Part shown: positions 1 to 7,018 of the stretch, piece by piece
Layout: each line of letters starts with the position of its first letter
How positions within the stretch are numbered: position 1 is the first letter of the stretch
Origin: DATGPD01 sp041398565
Lineage (GTDB): Bacteria > Planctomycetota > UBA1135 > UBA2386
Direction of reading: 5' to 3'
Assembly (NCBI GenBank): GCA_041398565.1
Contig: JAWKUN010000002.1
Location: 1,364,001 to 1,428,000 of the forward strand
DNA: 64,000 bases
Translations under genes and position numbers: made by a program
The notes under the pieces: model-generated
Databases searched by the model: none
What the model was told of the DNA's origin: nothing
Seen by the model: only the letters and a program-made list of their open reading frames with translations

Positions 1-1071
1 ACGGTGGTCTGGTCGTACACGCGCACGGTGTCCGACTTCGGCATCTACAGCCAGCAGGTGCGCGACAACTCGACGCTGTACGGCACGCGCCAGTCGTACG
101 GCGCCGGGACGCACCCGCGCATCTCGCGCACCAACGGCAACGGCACCGCCAGCCTGCCGCGCTGGATGGTGGTGTTCTCGGCCCGGATCGGAAACAACAG
201 CTCCGACATCTTCGGCTGCGCGGTCGGGCTCAGTGGCAATCGCCTGATCGGCAACTACGTCGACGGGTCGCCGATCGGCGAAGACTTCTACCCCGAGGTG
301 TCGAGTCCGCTCGAAGGCGGCAGCGCACCGACGTTCATGGTGACCTACTGGCGTCAGAGCGGGGCGCTCATGGGAACGACCATCGACAGCACCCTTCACA
401 CCGTGATCCCACCGACCGACCTCACGCAGACCTTCGGCTTCAACGGCTTGCTGCCTCGCGTCGAGAGCGACGGCTGCCGCTTCGCGCTGACCTACACAGA
501 GAACGACACCGCGTACATCGCGACGCTGGCCCCCGCCAACCGCGTCTTCCGCCTGCACGAGCCGCCGGTGGCGTTCACCGGGCGGCTGGCCGCAGGGCCG
601 CGGCTCGTCGCCAAGCGCAGCGGCGGCGGTGTGCGCACCGACTACGGCGTGGTGTTCACCGACATCACGTCCGGGCCGAGCCGGATCGCCGTGGCGACCT
701 ACGCTGGCCATGCTCCGAGCGGCGGCTTCCGCCGGCGCGCCACGGGTTGCGGTGGACTCGCCCTCGCCGAGACGGGCCGGCCGTTCCTGGGCGAGGAGGT
801 GCGCTTCGCGGTGTCGAACCAAGGCGCCGATCCCGTCGGACTGCTGCTCGGAACTCCGATTGCCGCGAGCCCCTTGTGCCCGACCTGCAGCCTCGGCGTC
901 GACCTGCGCGGGCCCCTGGTCCAGGTCATCGGGCCGAGCCTCGTATTGCCGATCCCGCGCCTCGCCTACCTCGTCGGGCGCACCTTGGCGACACAGGCCT
1001 ACGCGGTGGGCTCGGGCACCTGCGTGGCGGCGCTGCGGTTGTCGGACACCGTCGACTTCACCGTGCAGTGA
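1..1071 (+). CDS. Secreted protein, C-terminal part (5' end outside window)
   Basis: The frame is open from the first base and stops with TGA at 1069-1071, so only the last 356 codons or so are present. The visible part is rich in Gly, Thr and aromatic residues with no catalytic motif that I recognise, and looks like a beta-rich extracellular protein. Around residues 150-230 it has propeller-like strands (short repeats ending in aromatic-hydrophobic pairs). The last 100 residues contain a CPTC pair and alternate hydrophobic strands with Gly/Pro turns, resembling the tail domain of the secreted proteins at 32789, 36327 and 39065. That shared tail suggests a common sorting or anchoring role, which is inference. 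Function unknown. Confidence 0.75.
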   Translation, partial: TVVWSYTRTVSDFGIYSQQVRDNSTLYGTRQSYGAGTHPRISRTNGNGTASLPRWMVVFSARIGNNSSDIFGCAVGLSGNRLIGNYVDGSPIGEDFYPEVSSPLEGGSAPTFMVTYWRQSGALMGTTIDSTLHTVIPPTDLTQTFGFNGLLPRVESDGCRFALTYTENDTAYIATLAPANRVFRLHEPPVAFTGRLAAGPRLVAKRSGGGVRTDYGVVFTDITSGPSRIAVATYAGHAPSGGFRRRATGCGGLALAETGRPFLGEEVRFAVSNQGADPVGLLLGTPIAASPLCPTCSLGVDLRGPLVQVIGPSLVLPIPRLAYLVGRTLATQAYAVGSGTCVAALRLSDTVDFTVQ

Positions 1072-1102
1072 GGCGTGCTGGGCCGGCCGGCGACCGGGCA
1101 GG

Positions 1103-2470
1103 CTACCGCGCGCGCACGAAGTCGAGTTGGCGGGGCACGGCCGACGGCGGCGCATCGGAGCGCTCGACGAACGCGGCGCGCAGGCGCTCGGCCTCGCCCT
1201 CGCCGTCGTGCCACAGCAACAGGCGGTCGACGAAGGTTCGGCCGTCGGTGGCGAGCGTCACCTCGTAGCCATCGGTGCGGGACACGAGCCACTGCTGCAC
1301 CAAGCGACGATCCCGCCAGTGCAGCACGATCTTGCGGCGCACGCTCCCGTCGATGTCGAGGCGCAAGGACGCGGTTGCCGGATCGGACCCCTTCGGCACC
1401 CAGGTGCCGGAGAGGCCCTCGGCTGCAGGCCTCAACGTCCCCGCCCGGCCGCCAAAGCGGCCGCCGAAAACCCTCTGCCGCGCCGGTGGCTCGCCGAACA
1501 GGCACTTCTCCAACGCGCTCTGGAGCGGCGCCACGTCAGGCGCGCCGAACACGACCAACTCGCAATCGGCGTCGAGGTAGCGCCGGAACGACCAGGCGAC
1601 CGGGGCCGAAGCGCCCCAGAGCCAGACTTCGTGATCCTCGCGGCCGTCGACCGGCGCGGCAAAGCCGAACCGATCGCCGACGTGCGGCATGCCCTTCTGC
1701 TGTAAGCGCCACTGCCCCCAGAGGAGGAGGTCGTGCAGCGACAGGGCCAACCGGGCGCAGTCCGGCGCCGAGACTCGGAGCGCGTCCACCCGTGCTACGG
1801 ACGCCGCGATGCGACCGCCGCCGGCGGCGGCGAGCTGGCCGAGGTCGATCGGGTCGACGCCGGCGCCCTGCGGACTCAGGCGCGTCCGCAGCACAGCCGG
1901 CCAGTCGGCGTTGCGGTCGAAGACGTGCTCGCGCAGCAGGACCAGCTCGGCGAGCCCGGCGGACGTCGAGCGGAAGGTTCCGCCCAGGTGTCGGGCCACC
2001 TCCGCACAGGCCAGCAACGTGCTGCGCTCGGGCGGCGAGGGCACGGGACCGAGCGCGAACCAGTCCGGGAACAGGTTGCGACCCAGCAGCAGGTCGCGCA
2101 CCGACACCTTCTCGTCGCCGACCCGAGCGCCGGTGGCGTCGAGATCGGCCGGCGCCTTTGCCGACGCGAACAGCGCGTCGGCGATCAGCAGCCGCACCGC
2201 GCTGCCGAGTGGCAGCAACGTGTTCTCGGCGAGGGGCGCGCCGGTCGCGTCCGTCCCGGATGTCAGCACCAGCGGTTCCTGGTCGCGCCGGAACACGACG
2301 ACCACGACCGGGTCCGACCCGGAGGGGCGGCTGGCGAAGGTTTGCCTGACCGGCTCGAGGTCGATGGGAGTCGCTGGAGCAGCTTGCTGGGCCGTGGCGC
2401 CGGACGCGGCGCCGGATGCGGCCACGACGGCCAACGCCGCGACGACGATCCACGAGCGGAGAGGGTTCAC
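1103..2470 (-). CDS. Exported beta-lactamase-fold (serine-hydrolase-like) protein, probably catalytically degenerate
   Basis: A 455-residue protein starting with GTG. It has a clear signal peptide (Arg near the N-terminus, a long Ala/Val core, cleavage near residue 27) and so acts outside the cytoplasm. The order of elements after residue 75 follows the class C beta-lactamase/esterase family (PF00144): a strand ending in a conserved Gly-Ser, a helix, a VSVRDLLLG segment in the place of the usual TxRHLLTH segment, then a Ser-rich stretch in the place of the YxN motif. However, the SxxK nucleophile motif reads SAVR and the Tyr is missing, so hydrolase activity is doubtful. It lies downstream of the Rnf operon on the same strand but is separated by a hairpin. 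Family assignment is moderate; function unknown. Confidence 0.7.
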   Translation of the reverse strand: MNPLRSWIVVAALAVVAASGAASGATAQQAAPATPIDLEPVRQTFASRPSGSDPVVVVVFRRDQEPLVLTSGTDATGAPLAENTLLPLGSAVRLLIADALFASAKAPADLDATGARVGDEKVSVRDLLLGRNLFPDWFALGPVPSPPERSTLLACAEVARHLGGTFRSTSAGLAELVLLREHVFDRNADWPAVLRTRLSPQGAGVDPIDLGQLAAAGGGRIAASVARVDALRVSAPDCARLALSLHDLLLWGQWRLQQKGMPHVGDRFGFAAPVDGREDHEVWLWGASAPVAWSFRRYLDADCELVVFGAPDVAPLQSALEKCLFGEPPARQRVFGGRFGGRAGTLRPAAEGLSGTWVPKGSDPATASLRLDIDGSVRRKIVLHWRDRRLVQQWLVSRTDGYEVTLATDGRTFVDRLLLWHDGEGEAERLRAAFVERSDAPPSAVPRQLDFVRAR

Positions 2471-2498
2471 GCCCTCACGGTAGCGCCCGGGCGGGGCT

Positions 2499-2536
2499 GC
2501 GGGTCCGTCGATGGTAGCTGCCGCCGTCGGACCCGC
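2499..2536 (-). terminator. Hairpin at the end of the Rnf operon
   Basis: Perfect 9-bp inverted repeat, GCGGGTCCG at 2499-2507 and CGGACCCGC at 2528-2536, with a 20-nt loop. It lies between the last small gene of the Rnf operon and the next minus-strand gene. There is no U-tract, so it may be a weak or factor-assisted terminator, or an RNA-processing structure. Confidence 0.45.
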
Positions 2537-2584
2537 GCGCTGGGAGCCGGCGCCGCGCGAACCGGGACCGCACGCCTCGGCGGC

Positions 2585-2770
2585 TCAGCTCCGCTCGGCG
2601 GGCCGCGTCTCGTTGCGGCACGAGCCGTCGCCGCACGAGCACGAGCCGCAGCCACGTTCGGGGCCCTTCACCTGCGGCGCGGTGCGCGCGATCCAGCGCT
2701 GCAGCCAGACCCAGCCGCCGCAAGCGAGCGCTAGACCGCAGATGGCCACGAGGTGGGGGAGCAAAGTCAC
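2585..2770 (-). CDS. Small single-pass membrane protein with Cys-rich tail, last gene of the Rnf operon
   Basis: A 61-residue protein. GTG at 2768-2770 follows the rnfA stop (2772-2774) by one base, so it is translationally coupled. A longer reading from 2794 would overlap rnfA and is less likely. Residues about 4-22 form one hydrophobic helix containing a Cys, followed by a basic segment and a tail with the cluster GCGSCSCGDGSC. The layout (one helix then clustered Cys) resembles NqrM, needed for Na+-NQR maturation through iron delivery to the NqrD/NqrE pair, and FeoB-associated Cys-rich membrane proteins. RnfA and RnfE are homologues of NqrE and NqrD and hold an intramembrane FeS centre, so a maturation or iron-delivery role is attractive. 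It is not proven, and the sequence match to NqrM itself is not clear. Confidence 0.65.
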   Translation of the reverse strand: MTLLPHLVAICGLALACGGWVWLQRWIARTAPQVKGPERGCGSCSCGDGSCRNETRPAERS

Positions 2771-2771
2771 C

Positions 2772-3347
2772 TCACGAGCTGAGCAGGCCGGCAAAGCCCA
2801 TGAAGGCCATGGCGAGGATGCCGGCGAGCAGGAGGTTGAACGCGGTGCCGCGCACGACGGCGGGCACGTCGGACAGCTTGGCCTCCTCGCGCAAGCTGGC
2901 CATCAAGACCAGTGCCAGCATGAAGCCGGCGCCGCCGCCGAGCGCGAAGGCGATGCCCTGCCAGAAGCCGTAGCCGCGGCTGGTCTGGAACAGGGCCAGG
3001 CCGAGGATGGCGCAGTTGGTGGTGATGAGCGGCAAGAAGATGCCGAGCGCCGCGAAGAGCGCCGGGCTGAGCTTGCGGATCACCATCTCGACGAACTGCA
3101 CGGCGCTGGCGATGACGACGATGAACGCCAAGAGGCGCAGGTACGGGAAGCTCGCCAGTACGAACGTGTTGAGCACCCAGGCCGCGATGGCGGTGATCAC
3201 CATCACGAAGGTGGTGGCGAGGCCGAGCCGGAAGGCGGTCTGCAGCTTGCCCGATACCCCGAAGAACGGGCACAGGCCCAGGAAGTACGACAGCGTGAAG
3301 TTGTTGACGACCATCGCGCTGACGAAGATCCACAGCAGGTCGCTCAT
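2772..3347 (-). CDS. rnfA: Rnf electron-transport complex subunit A
   Basis: A 191-residue integral membrane protein with six hydrophobic helices, the normal RnfA length. It matches RnfA throughout, including VVNNFTLSYFLGLCPFFGVS near the N-terminus and FLPLITTNCAILGLALF in the middle. These two segments carry the Cys residues (LCP and NCA) that, together with RnfE, bind an FeS centre inside the membrane. The complex couples electron flow between reduced ferredoxin and NAD+ to Na+ or H+ translocation. The ATG at 3345-3347 overlaps the rnfE stop as ATGA, and the small Cys-rich gene follows one base after the stop. Confidence 0.95.
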   Translation of the reverse strand: MSDLLWIFVSAMVVNNFTLSYFLGLCPFFGVSGKLQTAFRLGLATTFVMVITAIAAWVLNTFVLASFPYLRLLAFIVVIASAVQFVEMVIRKLSPALFAALGIFLPLITTNCAILGLALFQTSRGYGFWQGIAFALGGGAGFMLALVLMASLREEAKLSDVPAVVRGTAFNLLLAGILAMAFMGFAGLLSS

Positions 3348-4000
3348 GCCGCCTGCTCCTGCGACGCGGCTTCGGGGTGGCGCTTCTTGCGCTGCAGGCG
3401 GTAGCTGAACAGCAGCAGGATGACGCCCAGCATCAGGAACCCGCCCGGCGGCAACACCATCACCACCCACGGCTCGAAGCTCTTGCCGAACAGCGATACG
3501 CCGAACAGGCTGCCGTTGCCGAGCACTTCGCGCGCCGCGCCCAGGCACAGCAGCGCCAGCGCGAAGCCGAGCCCCATGCCGGCGGCGTCCATGAGCGCGA
3601 GGTGCGGCGGGTTCCTGGCGGCGAACGCCTCCTGCCGGCCGAGGATCAGGCAGTTCACCACGATCAGGGACAAGAAGGCGCCGAGTTCCTTGTGCACCGC
3701 CGGCGCGATCGCCTGCAGGGCGAAGTCGACCACCGTCACGAACGTGGCGATGACGATCACGTAGGTCGAGATGCGCACCTGGCTCGGGATGAAGCGCGCC
3801 AGCAGTGACACCAACACCGACGAGCACATGAGCACGGCGGTCGTGGCCGTGCCCATCGCCAGGGCGTTGATGGCGCTGTTGGTGACCGCCAGCGTCGGGC
3901 ACATGCCGAGCACCTGTACGAAAACCGGGTTCTCCTGCCAGATGCCCTTGCTGAACTCTCGGTAGGCGCGCGCCGTGTCCTGGGCGGTGGGCGGACTCAC
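3344..4000 (-). CDS. rnfE: Rnf electron-transport complex subunit E
   Basis: A 218-residue membrane protein and the pseudo-symmetric partner of RnfA. Diagnostic segments are GIWQENPVFVQVLGMCPTLAVT near residue 20 and FLSLIVVNCLILGRQEAFA near residue 110; their Cys residues (MCP and NCL) are the FeS ligands in this family. About six helices are visible, followed by a short basic C-terminal tail. The start is GTG at 3998-4000, overlapping the rnfG stop (GTGA), so translation is coupled. The gene order C-D-G-E is the classical rnf order, but here rnfA follows E while rnfB lies far upstream between the two PFOR-like genes. Confidence 0.94.
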   Translation of the reverse strand: MSPPTAQDTARAYREFSKGIWQENPVFVQVLGMCPTLAVTNSAINALAMGTATTAVLMCSSVLVSLLARFIPSQVRISTYVIVIATFVTVVDFALQAIAPAVHKELGAFLSLIVVNCLILGRQEAFAARNPPHLALMDAAGMGLGFALALLCLGAAREVLGNGSLFGVSLFGKSFEPWVVMVLPPGGFLMLGVILLLFSYRLQRKKRHPEAASQEQAA

Positions 4001-4674
4001 TTGCTGTCCTCCTTCTGCGCCGGCTCAGTGGGTGCCGGCGGCAACGCATCGCGCGCCGGCAGTTTGTCCAGCAACCGCCGGTTCTGTTCGTTGAGGATGC
4101 GTACGACCGACTTCGACGAGATGGTGGCGCCGGTGATGCCGTCGACCTCGTGCGGCGCGCTGCCGGTGCCGTGCTTCACCACCTTGATCTCCGGCGTGCA
4201 CGCCAGGTCGTCGAACTCGGCGGCGAACTTCGGGTCCTTGAAGATCTTGTCGCCGAGGCCGGGCGTCTCGCGGCTCTCGAGTACCTGCATGCCGACGATG
4301 TGCGCCCGCGACGGGTCGTAGCCGTAGATCAGTTTGATCGTGTCCTGGAAGCCGGGGCCGTCGGCCGGTAGCGCGAAGCCGAGGAGAGCGCCGCCTTCGC
4401 CGTAGGCCGCGTACGCCACCGTGGCGTTCTTGTCCTCGCTGCCGTCCGCCACGACGAAGCGCTCGCCGGCCAGCACCAGCTTGCGCATCGAGGTGGTGCC
4501 GGGCACCACCTGGAACACCGCGGCGCGCAGCGCCGCCTGGGCGTTGGCGGTGATCGTCGGCAGGGTCAGCTCGTAGGTGGCGGCCAGGAGCAGGCCGGCC
4601 AGGAAGCCGGCGACGGTGAGCGTGCCCACCAGGCGCAGCGCCCCCGGCTCGGGCGGTACCTGCACGTCGCTCAT
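3997..4674 (-). CDS. rnfG: Rnf electron-transport complex subunit G (covalent FMN)
   Basis: A 225-residue protein with one N-terminal membrane helix (about residues 15-35) and an FMN-binding domain on the outer face. The flavinylation motif appears as DGITGATISSK near residue 190. The family carries FMN on the last Thr of the S/TGAT motif, attached by an ApbE-type transferase, and no apbE gene is seen in this window. RETPGLGDKI (about residue 140) is another typical segment of the family. The start ATG at 4672-4674 overlaps the rnfD stop. The Lys/Glu-rich C-terminus is short. Confidence 0.94.
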   Translation of the reverse strand: MSDVQVPPEPGALRLVGTLTVAGFLAGLLLAATYELTLPTITANAQAALRAAVFQVVPGTTSMRKLVLAGERFVVADGSEDKNATVAYAAYGEGGALLGFALPADGPGFQDTIKLIYGYDPSRAHIVGMQVLESRETPGLGDKIFKDPKFAAEFDDLACTPEIKVVKHGTGSAPHEVDGITGATISSKSVVRILNEQNRRLLDKLPARDALPPAPTEPAQKEDSK

Positions 4675-5678
4675 GCGCGCCTCGCCCGGCCGAACGGCCG
4701 CGGTTGCGCCACCCGCTCGATGAGCGGCGTGGCGGCGTTCATCAGGAGGATCGCGTACATCACGCCCTCGGGCAGGCCGCCGTAGTCGCGGATGACGACG
4801 ACCAGCACGCCGACACCGAGGCCGAAGATCCAGGCGCCGCGCGGCGTGGTGGGCGAGCTGACCGGGTCGGTCGCCATGAACACCGTGCCGAACAGCAGCC
4901 CGCCCGACGCCAGCATGAACCAGGGCGTCGGGTTGCGGGTCGGATCCAGCAGATGCAGCAGGCTCGACAGGGCCGCGACCCCGAGCAGCACCGCGCACGG
5001 GATGCGCCAGTCGAAGGCGCGGCGCAGGCCGAGCCAAAGTCCGCACAGCACCAGCACCAGCGCGCTGGTCTCGCCGAGCGAGCCCGGCACGTGTCCGAGG
5101 AAGAGGTCTTGGAACGGCGTCAGCGCGTGGTCGAACTTCACGCGCGACAGCGGCGTCGGCGCCGAGGTGCCGTCCAGCGCGCCGTGCAGGAACGGCCACG
5201 CCCACGTCGAGTTGGGCACGTCGAAGAAGCCGCGCGGCTCCACCCAGGTGGTGAGCGCCGTGGGGAACGCTGCCTGCAGGAAGGCGCGGCCGACCAGCGC
5301 CGGGTTGAACAGGTTCTGGCCGAGGCCGCCGAACAACTGCTTGCCGAGCGCGATGGCGACGAAGCCGCCGAGTGCCGCCATCCACAGTGGCAGCGGCGGT
5401 GGCAGCGTGAGGCCGACCAGGACGCCGGTGAGGACGCCGCTGCCGTCGCGCAAGGTGCTGCCGCGCGGCGCGCGCGTCGGCAGCAGGTACTCGGCGGCCA
5501 CGGCGCCGAGGGTCGACGCCGCGATCAGCAAGAGTGCCACGACCCCGAAGTAGTACGCCGCCGCCGCGATCACCGGCACCAACGTCAGGGTCACCTCGAC
5601 CATCAGCTTCGGCGTGGTGAGGCTCGTGTGCAGGAATGGCGCCGCCTGCAGCTGGAAGCGGTGGGTGCGGCCGATCAC
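4671..5678 (-). CDS. rnfD: Rnf electron-transport complex subunit D (FMN-binding membrane subunit)
   Basis: A 335-residue multi-pass membrane protein. KLMVEVTLTLVPVIAAAAYYFG near residue 25, the Asp-rich RDGSGVLTGVLVGLTLPP loop and GQNLFNPALVGRAFLQ are typical of RnfD/NqrB. FMN is normally attached to a Thr in an S/TGAT-type motif; here the matching place reads DGTSAPTPLS near residue 180, with Thr kept but Gly-Ala replaced by Ala-Pro. The start is GTG at 5676-5678, overlapping the rnfC stop (GTGA). A downstream ATG would remove the conserved N-terminus, so GTG is preferred. It works with RnfG in moving electrons across the membrane. Confidence 0.93.
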   Translation of the reverse strand: MIGRTHRFQLQAAPFLHTSLTTPKLMVEVTLTLVPVIAAAAYYFGVVALLLIAASTLGAVAAEYLLPTRAPRGSTLRDGSGVLTGVLVGLTLPPPLPLWMAALGGFVAIALGKQLFGGLGQNLFNPALVGRAFLQAAFPTALTTWVEPRGFFDVPNSTWAWPFLHGALDGTSAPTPLSRVKFDHALTPFQDLFLGHVPGSLGETSALVLVLCGLWLGLRRAFDWRIPCAVLLGVAALSSLLHLLDPTRNPTPWFMLASGGLLFGTVFMATDPVSSPTTPRGAWIFGLGVGVLVVVIRDYGGLPEGVMYAILLMNAATPLIERVAQPRPFGRARRA

Positions 5679-7018
5679 CCCTTCTTGCCCTCCTTGCGCT
5701 TCTTGTCGCGGATCGACGACTTGGCGACGCGGATGAGCTGCACGATGGGGATGTTGGACGGGCAGGCGAACGAGCAGGCGCCGCACTCCATGCAGTCCAT
5801 GACGAAGTTCGCTTCCAGGGCCTTCACGTCGCCGGCGCGCGCCTGTCGCGCCAGCACCTGCGGATTGAGGAAGTTGGCGCAGGCGTCCAGGCAGCGGCCG
5901 CACTTGAGGCAGCTGAACTCGTCGGCACGCGCCGTCTCGCTGGCGGTGAACGCCAGCACCGCCGAGGTGCCCTTGAGCACCGGCACGTCGATGCTGGCCA
6001 GCGCGCTGCCCATCATCGGGCCGCCCATGACGAACTCGCGCGTCTCGGGCACGGTGCCGCCGCAGTGCGCCAGCAGGTCGCGGATGGGGGTGCCGATCGG
6101 CACCAGCACGTTGGCCGGCCGGCGCACACCCGGTCCCGACACGGTGACGACGCGCTCGATGAGCGGGATACCGCGGTCGAACCAGTCGGCGAGCGCCACC
6201 ATGGTGCCGACGTTGTTCACCACCGCGCCGACGTCGAGCGGCAGCTTGCCGGCGGGGACCTCGATACCGAACAGCGCCTCGAGCAGCATCTTCTCGGCGC
6301 CCTGCGGGTACTTCACCTGCAGCGGCGTGACGTGGATCGCCTCGCCGGGTCGCACCTCTGCGCGCAAGGCGGCGATCGCGTCCTCCTTGTTGTGCTCGAC
6401 GCCGATGTGGATGTCCCCGGCGCCGAGCTTGCTGGCGACGATGCGCGCGCCGCGCAGCACCTCGGCCGGCCGCTCGACCATGGTGCGGTGGTCGCACGTG
6501 AGGTAGGGCTCGCACTCGCAGCCGTTGAGCACGAAGTGGCGCACCGGCTTCTCGGCCGGCGTCTTGTACTTGACGTGGGCCGGGAAGGCGGCGCCGCCGA
6601 GGCCGACGATGCCGCCGCGTTGCACGTGCGCCACGAAAGCGTCCACGTCCAGGCCGTCGGGGTCGACCGGCGGGTGTGGCGCGACGAGCTGCGGCGAGAA
6701 CGGGTCGGCCTCGATCTCGACGCACGGCACCACATTGCCGTTGGGGTGGCGGTGGCGGCCGAGGTCGACGACGCGCCCGTCGAGCGGACTGTGCAGCGCC
6801 GTCGACACGAAGCCGTCGGCGTCCGCCAGCGTCTCGCCGCGGCGCACCTGCTGACCGACGCGCACTCGGGGCTGGCTCGGCTTGCCGCCCTGCCCGAGCG
6901 GCAGAACGCAGCGGCCCGAGAACGGCATGTGCTCGACCGGCAGGTGCTCGGTCTGCTCCTTGTGGTCGTCGGGGTGGACGCCGTGTCGGAAGCTGCGCAG
7001 GCGGAACGGCAGCTTCAC
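5675..7018 (-). CDS. rnfC: Rnf electron-transport complex subunit C (NADH/FMN/FeS subunit)
   Basis: A 447-residue soluble subunit that carries the NAD(H) and FMN site. The N-terminal barrel-sandwich segment ends near residue 100. The Gly-rich GGIVGLGGAAFPAHVK (about residues 135-150) and LNGCECEPYLTCDHRTM are family hallmarks. Two [4Fe-4S] motifs lie near the C-terminus: CLKCGRCLDAC and CMECGACSFACP. The extended Ala-rich tail with extra ferredoxin repeats seen in gammaproteobacterial RnfC is absent, so this is the compact form; the C-terminus is Lys/Gly-rich. The start ATG at 7016-7018 overlaps the stop of the upstream PFOR-like gene, which physically ties the two products in translation. 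Confidence 0.95.
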   Translation of the reverse strand: MKLPFRLRSFRHGVHPDDHKEQTEHLPVEHMPFSGRCVLPLGQGGKPSQPRVRVGQQVRRGETLADADGFVSTALHSPLDGRVVDLGRHRHPNGNVVPCVEIEADPFSPQLVAPHPPVDPDGLDVDAFVAHVQRGGIVGLGGAAFPAHVKYKTPAEKPVRHFVLNGCECEPYLTCDHRTMVERPAEVLRGARIVASKLGAGDIHIGVEHNKEDAIAALRAEVRPGEAIHVTPLQVKYPQGAEKMLLEALFGIEVPAGKLPLDVGAVVNNVGTMVALADWFDRGIPLIERVVTVSGPGVRRPANVLVPIGTPIRDLLAHCGGTVPETREFVMGGPMMGSALASIDVPVLKGTSAVLAFTASETARADEFSCLKCGRCLDACANFLNPQVLARQARAGDVKALEANFVMDCMECGACSFACPSNIPIVQLIRVAKSSIRDKKRKEGKKG

